Source: Longispora albida DSM 44784 (GTDB taxonomy: Bacteria; Actinomycetota; Actinomycetes; Mycobacteriales; Micromonosporaceae). Taken from it: 64,000 nt of DNA. Position 1 is the stretch's first letter. Each line of letters begins with the position of its first letter. The translations under genes were made by a program, and so were the position numbers. Below, piece after piece: positions 1 to 8,608 of this stretch. Location of the stretch: assembly GCF_000379825.1 (NCBI RefSeq), contig NZ_KB903816.1:62001-126000 (forward strand), in the 5' to 3' direction. The notes beneath the pieces are model-generated. The model saw nothing but the letters and a program-made list of their open reading frames with translations. It did not search any database and was not told the DNA's origin.

Positions 1-1206
1 GACGCGCCGGCAGCGGCCGCCTGGCTCGACAGTGAGGCACGCGGTCTCGTGGCCGCCGTGGCGCACGCGGCCGAGCATGGCCCCGCCGCGTCGGCCTGGC
101 TGCTGGCCGACTCGCTGCGCGGCTACTTCTGGCTGCGGCGGACCATTGTGGACTGGCTGATGGTGGCGAGTGTCGCGCTGAGCGCCGCCGAGGCCGCCGG
201 CGACTGGCGGGCCAGGGCTTCAGCGCACACCAGCCTCGGCATGGCGTACACCTATCTCGCGTCCTACGACGAGGCCGCCGAGCACTACCGGCACCTGCTG
301 AAGATCTCCGAGGAGGCCGGCTGGCTGGAGGGCCGCGCGACGGCCGTCGGCAACCTCGGCATCACGCACTACTACCGGGGCGAACTCGGCCCGGCCGAGC
401 ACTACTACCGGCAGTCGTTCGAGCTGTTCGAGGAGCTGGGCCGGGCCCCGAGCGCCACCATGCACCTGATCAACCTGGGCACCGTGTACCTGCGCACCGG
501 CGACCTGGCCAGGGCAGCCGGGCACCTCGAACGCGCCAGGGAACGCAGCCTCGCCCACGGCAGCCGCACGCTGACCGGCGCGGCAGCCCACCACCTCGGC
601 ATGGTGTACCAGGAGCTCGGCCGGCTCGACGAGGCCCTGGTCGCCCTCGACGAGGCGCTGGAGATCCACGCCGGGATGGGCAGCGCCAACGGCGAGGCGA
701 TGACCGTTCTGGCCCGCGCCCACCTCCAGGCTGACCGGGGCGAGGGCGCGGACGAGATCGCTGCCGTCCACAGTGCACTGGAGACCCTGCGGCGCGAGGG
801 CGACCGGGCTGCCGAGGCCCGCGCGCTCAACGCCCTCGCGTACCTGGAGCTGAAGCTCGGCCAGCCGGCCGGCGAGCACTTCCGGCAGGCGCTCGTGCTG
901 GCGGAGGAGACCGGCGACCAGTCCTCGCAGTTCGAGGCGCTGATCGGGCTGGCCAGCGAGGCGCGGCCGGAGGAGGCGCTCGGGTACGCGGCGCGGGCGC
1001 TGGCGATCAGCCAGGAGGCCGGGTACCGGCTGTTCGAGGCGGCGGCCCGGCTGGAGCTGGCCCGTGCGACCCTCGCGCTCGGCGACCCGGCCGGGAGTGA
1101 GACTTATGCCACGATGGCACTCGATATCTACCGGGAAACCGGGCATCAGCCTGGGGTTTCGCGGGCCGGGGACATCCTCATGAAGATCACTGACGCCCGG
1201 CAGTAG
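1..1206 (+). CDS. SARP/AfsR-like regulator, C-terminal TPR part (5'-truncated by window edge)
   Basis: The reading frame is open from base 1, so the gene begins outside the window; 401 residues are visible. The visible part is an alpha-helical array of tetratricopeptide-like repeats (helical pairs rich in A, L, E, G and Y, for example around residues 70-330). Its first residues resemble the junction between the NB-ARC ATPase and the TPR tail of AfsR/SARP-type regulators, which act in the cytoplasm to activate antibiotic or stress genes. A complete protein of similar type lies at 4276-7362. A strong terminator follows at 1240. The DNA-binding and ATPase parts cannot be seen, so the full architecture is inferred; a plain TPR protein is the alternative. 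Confidence 0.75.
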   Translation, partial: DAPAAAAWLDSEARGLVAAVAHAAEHGPAASAWLLADSLRGYFWLRRTIVDWLMVASVALSAAEAAGDWRARASAHTSLGMAYTYLASYDEAAEHYRHLLKISEEAGWLEGRATAVGNLGITHYYRGELGPAEHYYRQSFELFEELGRAPSATMHLINLGTVYLRTGDLARAAGHLERARERSLAHGSRTLTGAAAHHLGMVYQELGRLDEALVALDEALEIHAGMGSANGEAMTVLARAHLQADRGEGADEIAAVHSALETLRREGDRAAEARALNALAYLELKLGQPAGEHFRQALVLAEETGDQSSQFEALIGLASEARPEEALGYAARALAISQEAGYRLFEAAARLELARATLALGDPAGSETYATMALDIYRETGHQPGVSRAGDILMKITDARQ

Positions 1207-1239
1207 CGCGGTCGCGAATTTGGTTGTAGAGTCGCCTAC

Positions 1240-1286
1240 AAGCTCGTCCCGACAACTTCCCCCGTGGTTGCCGGGACGAGCTTCTT
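1240..1286 (+). terminator. Rho-independent-type terminator
   Basis: A perfect 12-bp stem (1240-1251 with 1272-1283), extended inward by a CAAC/GTTG pair, lies 33 bp after the stop of the TPR regulator. A short T-rich run follows. Confidence 0.75.
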
Positions 1287-1530
1287 TGTGTGCCCGTTCC
1301 CTTACCCCGGGCCATGTTCGAGGTTTGTAAGGCCATGATGGAGCGAACGCCAGGAGCGTCCGCCATCACAAGTCTTCTTACCTTTTCCGGCGACTCCGGC
1401 CATCGAGCCCGCACTATGTGAGGCCTTACTACCGAGGGCCGGAACAGGCTGGCGAGGTCGGTCTACGCCAGGCGGGCGTCGCCGAGCGGGAGATCCATGG
1501 CTGCCGCCTTTGACTTCGACACGGTCGCGG
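1287..1530. other. Intergenic stretch without a recognisable gene
   Basis: About 240 bp between the terminator and the 3' end of the convergent PemK/DUF4190 gene. Short open frames here have no start signal and no recognisable motif. I see no gene or RNA in it. Confidence 0.5.
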
Positions 1531-2229
1531 TCAGCTTCTGCCCTGCAACCCGCCCGACGACAGCACTCCCCACCAGCCCAGCGCCGCTACCAGCGTGAAG
1601 ATCCAGCCGACCACGATGCCGCGCACGGCGTGGCGGTCGCCGGTCTTGCCGGTGCGCCGGATGTCGGCCAGGGCGATGTGCCCGAGAATCGCGCCGTACA
1701 GGGCCGTGACGCCACCCGTGCACAGCCCGGCGAAGGCCAGCACCGACGACAGCACGGCCAGCACGCTGGCCCTCGGCGCGCCGCGCTGCCCGGCGAACGG
1801 GTTGATGTCGTCCGTGGCGAAGGCGTTCCTGACCTGGCGCCAGGTGCGGTCGTCGACCCGGCCAGCCTGGTTCCTGAACTGGCGCGGGCGCAGCCGGAAC
1901 GGGCTGGACATGTCGAGGAAGCTGTTGTGGTCCGCCGACCGGTTCCAGTGCCGGGTGGGGATCTCGAGGTGGTCGTGCCTGCCACGCTTGTCCTGGCTGG
2001 TGATCTTCAGGACCTCGATCCGCCCGCCGTGCACCCGCAGCACCAGGCAGGGCCGGACCTTGCTGTCGTCGACCTCACGGAACGGGACGTCGGCCCACCA
2101 GATCTCGCCTGCCGCCGGCCAGCCGAGGCCGGGCTGCACCGGGCGGCGGTAGACCCGCACGCCCAGCAGGATCAGCACGACCAGGCCAGCCAGGCTCGCG
2201 ATCGCCAGCGGGAGTACTGCTTCGGGCAT
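1531..2229 (-). CDS. Membrane-anchored PemK/MazF-like domain fused to DUF4190-like C-terminus
   Basis: A 232-residue protein starting at ATG 2229; an in-frame GTG six bases upstream is possible. An N-terminal membrane helix (about residues 4-24) precedes a segment with the GEIWWADVPF and KVRPCLVL signatures typical of PemK/MazF RNase-toxin folds. The C-terminal 80 residues (about 152-230) form two hydrophobic segments with the GxILGHIAL and GIVVGW pattern of DUF4190 membrane domains. The catalytic part would face the cytoplasm beside the membrane. No antitoxin gene is adjacent, so it may be a PemK-fold protein recruited for another job rather than a toxin. RNase activity is not established. 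Confidence 0.7.
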   Translation of the reverse strand: MPEAVLPLAIASLAGLVVLILLGVRVYRRPVQPGLGWPAAGEIWWADVPFREVDDSKVRPCLVLRVHGGRIEVLKITSQDKRGRHDHLEIPTRHWNRSADHNSFLDMSSPFRLRPRQFRNQAGRVDDRTWRQVRNAFATDDINPFAGQRGAPRASVLAVLSSVLAFAGLCTGGVTALYGAILGHIALADIRRTGKTGDRHAVRGIVVGWIFTLVAALGWWGVLSSGGLQGRS

Positions 2230-2411
2230 GCGCACCGTCCATCGTGGTCTGCTTCACTCTGCCGGGAGCGCCGATTGTCCCAGCCCGGCGATCTTCCGGT
2301 CTCCGCCACCTGAGGCACAATCCCCAGTGGCTGCCCGCTGCGGAAATGGCCCACGGAATCCGCGCCTGATTGGCTCTGATCTTGAGCCAGTTTCCCGGCT
2401 ACTGTCATGCC

Positions 2412-3029
2412 ATGATCACTGCGGACATGTGGTTCGACCCGAAATGCCCCTTCGCCTGGATCACCTCCCGCTGGCTGCTGGAGGTCGAGCAGGTGCGTGA
2501 CGTCCGGACCCGCTTCCACGTGATGAGCCTTTCCATCCTCAACGATGGCCGGGAAGGGCTTTCCGAGTGGTACCAGGGCTGGCTCGCCGACACCCGGGGG
2601 CCGGTGCGCGTGGTGATCGCCGCCGAGCAGGAGTTCGGGAACGAGGTCGTGGGCAGGCTGTACACCGCCCTCGGTACCCGGATCCACCACGACAGGCAGC
2701 CGATCGGCCCCGAGCTGTACGCGGCGGCGCTCGCCGAGGCCGGCCTCCCCGCCAGGCTGGCCGAGGCCGCTGACGAGCCCGGGTACGACGAGCCGCTGCT
2801 GGCCAGCCACCGGGCCGGGCTCGACCCGGTCGGCGAGGACCTCGGCACGCCGGCCATCCACGTACCGGGGCCCGACGGCCGGCCGATCGCCTTCTTCGGG
2901 CCGGTGATCACGCCGATTCCGAGGGGCGAGGCTGCCGGGCGGCTGTGGGACGGGGTGCTGCTCGTCGCGGGTACCGACGGGTTCTTCGAACTCAAGCGGG
3001 CCCGCGACCGGTCACCGAGCTTCGCGTGA
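2412..3029 (+). CDS. DsbA-fold mycothiol-dependent nitroreductase family protein (Rv2466c-like)
   Basis: A 205-residue thioredoxin/DsbA-fold protein. The opening segment WFDPKCPFAWITSRW, a later FHVMSLSIL, and the terminal GTPAIHV and FFGPVITPIPRGEEA-like blocks match the actinobacterial Rv2466c family, which uses mycothiol to reduce nitro and disulfide substrates in the cytoplasm. The usual active site CPWC reads CPFA here (Cys12, Ala15), so the resolving cysteine is absent. The start ATG 2412 has no Shine-Dalgarno but a TACTGT hexamer 6 nt upstream. The stop overlaps the start of the next gene (GTGA), so the two are probably cotranscribed. Confidence 0.85.
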   Translation: MITADMWFDPKCPFAWITSRWLLEVEQVRDVRTRFHVMSLSILNDGREGLSEWYQGWLADTRGPVRVVIAAEQEFGNEVVGRLYTALGTRIHHDRQPIGPELYAAALAEAGLPARLAEAADEPGYDEPLLASHRAGLDPVGEDLGTPAIHVPGPDGRPIAFFGPVITPIPRGEAAGRLWDGVLLVAGTDGFFELKRARDRSPSFA

Positions 3030-4240
3030 GCCACGCGTCACCAGCGCAGGCCGGCCCGCCCCGGGCGATCGCGCTGGCCCAGCTCACCAACGCGATCGGC
3101 GACGGCGCGTACTACGTCACCTCCGCGCTGTTCTTCATCCGGATCGCCGGTTTGTCCGCGGCGCAGGCCGGCCTGGCGCTGACAGTCGGCTGGGCGGTCG
3201 GCTCGGTCGCGGGGATCGCCCTGGGGCACGTAGCCGACCGGCGAGGGGCACGGGGTACGGCGGTCGTGCTGGCCCTGGGGACCGCAGCCTCGGTCGGCTC
3301 GTTCCTGCTGGCCGGCTCGTTCTGGACGTTCCTGCTCGTGATCTGCGTGTACAGCTGCTTCCAGTGCGGGCTGACGGCGGCCAGGCAGGCGCTGCTGGCC
3401 GGGCTCGTCGCGCCGGAGCACCGGACCAGGGCCCGCGCCCGGCTCCAGTCGATCGTGAACGGCGGGATCGCTGTCGGGGCCGGCCTCGGCGGGGCGGCGC
3501 TCTACTTCGACACGAAGCTGGCGTACCAGGCCGTCTTCGCCCTCGACGCCGTGTGCTTCCTGGTCGCGGCTCTGGTGCTGCTCAAGCTGCCCAGGGTACC
3601 GAGGAGCGCGACGAAGGAGGCACGGTTCACGGTGCTGGCCGACCGGCCGTACGCGGTGCTGACGCTGGTCAACGCGTTCCTGCTGTTGTACATGCCGCTG
3701 CTGAGCCTCGCGATTCCCCTGTGGATCGTCCAGCGGACGTCCGCGCCGGGCTGGCTGCCGGGCGTGCTCCTGGTCGTCAACACGGTGAGCGTGGTCCTCT
3801 TCCAGGTCAGGGTGGCCCGACGTGTGACCAGCGCACGCACGGCCACGCAGGCGATCAGGTTCGCGGGCGGCGTCATGTTCGCAGCGTGCGCGGTGTTCGC
3901 GCTGTCGGCGGCCGGACCCGGCTGGATGTCGGCTGCCGTGCTCGTCGCCGGGACCGGGCTGCTCGTGTACGGCGAGATGCTGCTGGCCGCCGGGGCGTGG
4001 GAGCTGAGCTTCGGGCTGGCCCCGGACGGGCAGCAGGGGCAGTACCAGGGCTTCTTCGGGCTGAGTACCGCTGTGGCCCGGATGCTCGGGCCGGTGCTGC
4101 TGACCACACTCGTGGTCGGCGGCGGGCCGGTGGGCTGGTTCGCGCTGGGCGGGCTGTTCGCGGCCGCCGGGCTCGCGATGGGGCCGGTCGCCCGGTGGGC
4201 GGCCCGGACGAGGGACGCGGAGCTGGTGGCTGCTCCTTGA
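3026..4240 (+). CDS. MFS transporter
   Basis: A 404-residue integral membrane protein with about twelve hydrophobic helices. The loop between helices 2 and 3 carries the MFS signature-like GHVADRRGARG. The GTG start at 3026 overlaps the stop of the nitroreductase homologue by four bases, which implies translational coupling; longer upstream starts lie inside that gene. The substrate is unknown. Linkage to a thiol oxidoreductase and to a SARP regulator 35 bp downstream suggests export of a drug-like or oxidising compound, but that is inference. Confidence 0.85.
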   Translation: MSHASPAQAGPPRAIALAQLTNAIGDGAYYVTSALFFIRIAGLSAAQAGLALTVGWAVGSVAGIALGHVADRRGARGTAVVLALGTAASVGSFLLAGSFWTFLLVICVYSCFQCGLTAARQALLAGLVAPEHRTRARARLQSIVNGGIAVGAGLGGAALYFDTKLAYQAVFALDAVCFLVAALVLLKLPRVPRSATKEARFTVLADRPYAVLTLVNAFLLLYMPLLSLAIPLWIVQRTSAPGWLPGVLLVVNTVSVVLFQVRVARRVTSARTATQAIRFAGGVMFAACAVFALSAAGPGWMSAAVLVAGTGLLVYGEMLLAAGAWELSFGLAPDGQQGQYQGFFGLSTAVARMLGPVLLTTLVVGGGPVGWFALGGLFAAAGLAMGPVARWAARTRDAELVAAP

Positions 4241-4275
4241 TCACCATCGGGCTCGCGTAGGACACAATCGCAGGC

Positions 4276-7200
4276 ATGCACTTCGGCATCCTCGGCCCGC
4301 TGGAGATCCGCACAGCGGACGGCACGCCCGTACCGCCCGGCGGCCCTCAGCTCCGCGCCCTGCTGTCCCTGCTCGCCCTCGACGCCGGCCAGATCATCCC
4401 GGCCGAGCGGCTGATCGACGGCATGTACGGCGAGGAGCCGCCGGCCGGGGCGGCCAACGCCCTCCAGTCCCAGGTCTCGCGGCTGCGGCGGGTGCTCGGG
4501 GACGCGGGGCTGGTGGAGTTCCATCCCGCCGGGTACCGGCTGGCTGTCGATCCCTCCAGTGTGGACGTCCACGAGTTCGTGCGGCTCGGTACCGAGGGCC
4601 GCAGGCTGCTCCAGGCCGGGGACGCGGCACAGGCCGCCCGGCTGCTGAACGACGCGCGCGGCCTGTGGCGGGGCCAGGCACTGGCCGAGCTGCCCCACGC
4701 GGCCAACCAGCGGGCCCGCCTCGAAGAACTGCGGCTCGCCACGGCTGAGGACTGGGCCGAGGCACAGCTCGCCCTCGGCGGCAGCCCCGATCTCGTCGCC
4801 GAACTCCAGGCCCTCGTCGCCGGCCATCCCCTCCGCGAACGCGTGCGCGGACTGCTCATGCAGGCCCTGTACCGGACAGGCCGGCAGGCTGAGGCCCTGA
4901 CGGCCTTCGACCAGGCACGCGAGCTGCTCGCCGACGAGCTGGGCGTTGACCCCTCCCCCGGACTCGCAGCCGTCCACCTCGCGATCCTCCGGGCCGAGCC
5001 GGCCCCAGCCGTGCGGGCGGCGGCGCTGCCAGCCCAGCTCACCAGCTTCGTCGGCCGGGAGACCGAGGTCAGCCGCGTCCACAAGCTGCTGGCCACCGCC
5101 CGGCTGGTGACGCTGCTCGGGCCGGGCGGGGCCGGCAAGACCCGGCTGTCCATCGAGGCCGCGAGCGCCCTCGGTGAAGAGGTGGCCTTCGCAGACCTGT
5201 CCGTGACGACTGCTGACGAGGACGTCGCGCACACGCTGGTCATCGCGCTCGGCCTGCGCGAGCCTGGCGTCCTCTCGGCAGGTGAGAACGCGGTCCAGGG
5301 CGCGGAACAACGGCTCGTCGCCGCGCTCACCGGCCGGAGCCAGCTCCTCATCCTCGACAACTGCGAGCACGTGATCGACGGAGCCGCCCAGCTCGCCCAC
5401 CGGCTGCTCGGCGCCTGCCCGGGCCTGCGAATCCTGGCCACCAGCCGCGAACCACTCGGCATCACGGGCGAGGCACTGTGCCCGCTCCCGGAACTGCCCA
5501 CCCCGGCCGCTGTCCGTCTCTTCGCCGACCGTGCTGCCGCCGTCCAGCCCGGATTCACAGTGGACGATCACAACCGCGACTGTGTACTGGAGATCTGCGC
5601 GGCACTCGACGGCCTCCCGCTGGCGATCGAACTGGCTGCCGCCCGGCTGCGTACCCTGCCGGTCGAGGAGGTGGCCGCGCGGCTGGGCGACCGGTTCACG
5701 CTGCTGTCCCGGGGCAGCCGGACGGCATCGCCCCGGCACCAGACCCTGCACGCCGTCGTCGAGTGGAGCTGGGAGTTGCTCAGCGACGACGAACGCACCC
5801 TCGCGCGCCGCCTCACCGTCTTCGCCGGCGGGGCCACCGCTGAGGCGGCCGGGAAGGTCTGTGGTGTACCGGATGCCGGGGAACTGCTGGTCAACCTGGC
5901 GGAGAAGTCGCTGATCGTGGCGGCTGGCAGCAGGTACACCATGCTGGAGACGATGCGTGCCTACTGCGGTGAGCGGCTGGCGGAGGCCGGGGAGACCGAG
6001 GCGCTGCGCCTGGCGCACGCGCGGCACTTCCTGACGCTGGCCGAGACGGCCGAGCCGCACCTGCGCCGCGCCGAGCAGCTCGAATGGCTGGCCAGGCTCC
6101 GCGCGGACCACAGCAACCTGCACGCGGCCCTGCGCTGGTGCGTGGACGGCGATCCGCACCTGGGCCTGCGCCTGGCAGCGGCCCTGGCCTGGTACTGGTG
6201 GCTGGGCGGGCTGCGGGCCGAAAGCGCGCCGCTGGCCGCCGGGCTGCTCACCGCCGTCGGCCTGCGGCCACCCGAAGGGCTGGAGGAGGAGTTCGTGCTG
6301 TGCGCGCTGAACGCCACGCCCGGCGGCGCCCACGACCCGGTCGAACGGTCCTATGTGGAGATCGCCCGCCCGCTGATCGCCGGGTTCGACGGGCCGACCC
6401 GATGGCCGTTCACGCCGCTGATGTGGGCGATGGCCGGCGGCCCGCCAGCCGACGAGCAGCAGGGCCTGGACGAGTGGAGCCGGCGCGTCGGCGACGACGA
6501 CTGGTCACGCGGCCTGATGGCGATGGGTACCGGATTCATGGCGGTGTTCGCCGGCGACCAGGCCGGGGCCGAGCGGCTGTTCACGGCCGGGCTGGCCAGC
6601 TTCCGGGCGACCGGCGACCGCTGGGGCATCACGAACACCCTCGACCAGCTCGCGCACCTCGCCAGCGCGCGGGGCGACCGTGAGGGCTTCCTGTCCATGA
6701 TGGACGAGGCGATGGACCTCATCGGCCAGCTCAACGCCCACCAGGAACTCGCCGACCTGCACAGCCGCCGGGCCGAGTGGCTCGTGGCGCACGGCGACCT
6801 CGACGGGGCCGAAGCCGGCTTCGAGCAGGCTGCCGCGCTGGCCGCCCGGGCGGGAGCGCTGACACCTGCCGCTGCGGCCCGGCTCGGCCTCGGCCAGGTC
6901 CACCGGCTGCGCGGCGACCTCCCCCGCGCTCGTACCTTCCTGGCCGAAGCGCTCGCGGCCTGCCCGTCCGGCGGGTACCCGGCGGCACTCCTGCGCTGCA
7001 CCCTCCACATCGAACTCGGCCGGACCTCCGAAGCCGCCGGAGACCTGCCCGAAGCCCGTGCCTCGTACCGGCGCGCCGTCACGGTCGCCCTGGCCGGCCC
7101 CTACTCTGCGGTCTCCGTCATCCGCCCCGCCGTACCGGAAGCCTTCGCGAGCCTCGCCGCCCGCGAGGGGGACGGCACCCAGGCCGCGTTCCTCCTCGGA

Positions 7201-7362
7201 GCGGGCCAGGCACTCCACGGCGGCCCGGCCCTCCCCGACCCCGACGTCACCCGGGCAACAGCCGCCGCCCAGGCCCTCATCGGCGAGGACTTCGCTCCGG
7301 CCCACGCCCGGGGCACAACCCTGACCAGGGAAGAGATCCTGGAACTGCTCAAGGAGCTGTGA
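4276..7362 (+). CDS. SARP family regulator with BTAD, NB-ARC-type ATPase and TPR tail
   Basis: A full-length 1028-residue AfsR-type regulator. Residues 1-90 form the OmpR-like winged helix (FGILGPLEI start). About 95-245 is the bacterial transcriptional activation domain. An AP-ATPase follows with Walker A GPGGAGKT at 282-289 and Walker B LLILDNCEH at 357-365. The C-terminal third is TPR-like. Such proteins sense nucleotide or partner signals and activate secondary-metabolite genes. No Shine-Dalgarno is visible; a CACAAT hexamer lies 7 nt before the ATG, fitting a leaderless transcript. The nearest upstream gene is the MFS exporter. Together with the truncated TPR protein at the window start, two such giants flank the 1.5-4.2 kb genes. 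Confidence 0.9.
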   Translation: MHFGILGPLEIRTADGTPVPPGGPQLRALLSLLALDAGQIIPAERLIDGMYGEEPPAGAANALQSQVSRLRRVLGDAGLVEFHPAGYRLAVDPSSVDVHEFVRLGTEGRRLLQAGDAAQAARLLNDARGLWRGQALAELPHAANQRARLEELRLATAEDWAEAQLALGGSPDLVAELQALVAGHPLRERVRGLLMQALYRTGRQAEALTAFDQARELLADELGVDPSPGLAAVHLAILRAEPAPAVRAAALPAQLTSFVGRETEVSRVHKLLATARLVTLLGPGGAGKTRLSIEAASALGEEVAFADLSVTTADEDVAHTLVIALGLREPGVLSAGENAVQGAEQRLVAALTGRSQLLILDNCEHVIDGAAQLAHRLLGACPGLRILATSREPLGITGEALCPLPELPTPAAVRLFADRAAAVQPGFTVDDHNRDCVLEICAALDGLPLAIELAAARLRTLPVEEVAARLGDRFTLLSRGSRTASPRHQTLHAVVEWSWELLSDDERTLARRLTVFAGGATAEAAGKVCGVPDAGELLVNLAEKSLIVAAGSRYTMLETMRAYCGERLAEAGETEALRLAHARHFLTLAETAEPHLRRAEQLEWLARLRADHSNLHAALRWCVDGDPHLGLRLAAALAWYWWLGGLRAESAPLAAGLLTAVGLRPPEGLEEEFVLCALNATPGGAHDPVERSYVEIARPLIAGFDGPTRWPFTPLMWAMAGGPPADEQQGLDEWSRRVGDDDWSRGLMAMGTGFMAVFAGDQAGAERLFTAGLASFRATGDRWGITNTLDQLAHLASARGDREGFLSMMDEAMDLIGQLNAHQELADLHSRRAEWLVAHGDLDGAEAGFEQAAALAARAGALTPAAAARLGLGQVHRLRGDLPRARTFLAEALAACPSGGYPAALLRCTLHIELGRTSEAAGDLPEARASYRRAVTVALAGPYSAVSVIRPAVPEAFASLAAREGDGTQAAFLLGAGQALHGGPALPDPDVTRATAAAQALIGEDFAPAHARGTTLTREEILELLKEL

Positions 7363-7441
7363 CTCGTCAGGCCCCTTCGTACATGCGGTGCAGATCCACG
7401 AGTTCGACGTCGGCCGCCGCAGGTCAGCCGTCCGATTGAAC

Positions 7442-7954
7442 TCAGCTCAGCAGCTCACGGAGCAGGAACGCGGTCTTGGGTGGGAGAAGATGCGCCGGGT
7501 AGTACTCCTCCACACAGTCCAGCGCCTCCTCGACGGACGAGAACCCGCAGAGCGCGTAGAGCTGGAGAAGGTCTCGGGCGTCACGCTCGATACGGGCCGC
7601 AGCAGCCTTCATCGCGAACAAGTAGCGAGGTGAAGCGATCCGCACCGACAGCCCTGGGCGGTCGAACAGCGTCGTGGCGTTGGGGTCCTCGCCGGGCAGG
7701 AAGCCTTTCACCGCGTCGTTGAGCCAGTCCGGGGCCAGCCCATGCCGCTTTCCGACATCGCGTGCCGCCTGGTAGACCACGTCTTTCGGCTCGAAGACCG
7801 CACCAAGGTCCCGGGTGGACCGGCGCAGATTGTAAGCAAGCGCCATAGCCGCACCACCGACCACGAACAAGTGGCCCCGCAGTCCTCGGGACTCCAGTTC
7901 AGTGCTGATCTCTTCGAGCAGTTTCAGGAGTTCGTCTCTCGACAGAAGGCTCAT
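7442..7954 (-). CDS. DUF6036-type nucleotidyltransferase, toxin-like partner of XRE protein
   Basis: A 170-residue protein with the polymerase-beta-like nucleotidyltransferase signature VVGGAAMALAY (31-41) followed by RRSTRDLGAVF (44-54). Family members usually read TRDIDAVF, with two metal-binding aspartates; here the second is Gly51 (codon GGT), so catalysis may be impaired. Homologues sit downstream of XRE-type repressors and are treated as toxin-antitoxin-like or AbiEii-related modules. Its start overlaps the stop of the XRE gene by four bases (ATGA), so the pair is one operon. Real toxicity is unproven. Confidence 0.8.
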   Translation of the reverse strand: MSLLSRDELLKLLEEISTELESRGLRGHLFVVGGAAMALAYNLRRSTRDLGAVFEPKDVVYQAARDVGKRHGLAPDWLNDAVKGFLPGEDPNATTLFDRPGLSVRIASPRYLFAMKAAAARIERDARDLLQLYALCGFSSVEEALDCVEEYYPAHLLPPKTAFLLRELLS

Positions 7955-8562
7955 ACGCTCACCAGCGAATCGCCGTCAAGGAAGACTCCGCGGTTCGCCA
8001 GCGCTGGCGGAGCGGAGACGAAAGCCAGTGCGGCCAGACCAGGCGCGGGACGACCGAGGACGTCTTCGACCACGAACCAGAAGCGATGCAGGAATCGCCC
8101 TGGAGCAGCCGTCCAGCCAGGAACAGCCAACCCGAACAGGCCGCTGGCGTATTCGGCGACGCCAGCCAGCAGGGCGTCCCATCTGCGGTCACCAACGGAA
8201 TCCGGTTCGTCCCGGAGCGCCCGCAGGCGCAGCTCATTCGTCAATCCGTGCAGGTCGTCAAGCATCTGGATGATGTGGCGGAGTGCTTCATCCGCGTCGC
8301 CGGCGGCAAGCGAAGCCTTGACATGCGCAGCCGTTGCCGCGACCGACGAAGCCTCACGCTGGGGCAGCAGCCCAACTCGTTCTCCGACGGATTCCGCGTA
8401 TCGCAGGAGTGTGCTCAGACGAGGATCGGACTGGGCAGCTTCGAGCCGGGCGACCGCCGACTGCGTCGTGCCCATGCGCTCGGCCACGTCAGCCTGGGAC
8501 AGCCCGTGACTGAGACGGGCCTCCCGAAGCTCGGCAAGAGTCTCTTCGAGGGAGCTTTCCAT
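7951..8562 (-). CDS. XRE-family helix-turn-helix repressor/antitoxin
   Basis: A 203-residue protein whose residues about 8-62 form a classical helix-turn-helix (LSQADVAERMGTTQSAVARLE). The C-terminal part, rich in A, L and W, has no recognised domain and probably binds the nucleotidyltransferase encoded immediately downstream. The ATG at 8562 lacks a Shine-Dalgarno; TATACT lies 6 nt upstream and overlaps a near-perfect palindrome (8570-8589). This is the arrangement expected for an autoregulated, leaderless toxin-antitoxin operon. Confidence 0.85.
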   Translation of the reverse strand: MESSLEETLAELREARLSHGLSQADVAERMGTTQSAVARLEAAQSDPRLSTLLRYAESVGERVGLLPQREASSVAATAAHVKASLAAGDADEALRHIIQMLDDLHGLTNELRLRALRDEPDSVGDRRWDALLAGVAEYASGLFGLAVPGWTAAPGRFLHRFWFVVEDVLGRPAPGLAALAFVSAPPALANRGVFLDGDSLVSV

Positions 8563-8568
8563 GCTGGA

Positions 8569-8589
8569 AGTATAGCCAATTCGCTATAC
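8569..8589 (-). promoter_or_regulatory. Autoregulatory palindrome overlapping the XRE promoter
   Basis: The arms GTATAGC (8570-8576) and GCTATAC (8583-8589) flank an AATT centre; only one base pair of the 20-bp palindrome is mismatched. The minus-strand -10 hexamer TATACT (8574-8569) lies inside it, so repressor binding would block transcription. Confidence 0.75.
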
Positions 8590-8608
8590 CGGGCTGCCGC
8601 TTGCCGCC

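Noticed and set aside
1187-1414. Minus-strand 75-codon frame near the first terminator
   Set aside because: It spans the terminator hairpin and has no start signal or motif.
3502-6333. Very long minus-strand open frame (over 900 codons) across the MFS and SARP genes
   Set aside because: It is antisense to two well-supported genes, is rich in Arg/Gly/Gln as expected for a GC-rich shadow frame and has no motif or Shine-Dalgarno.
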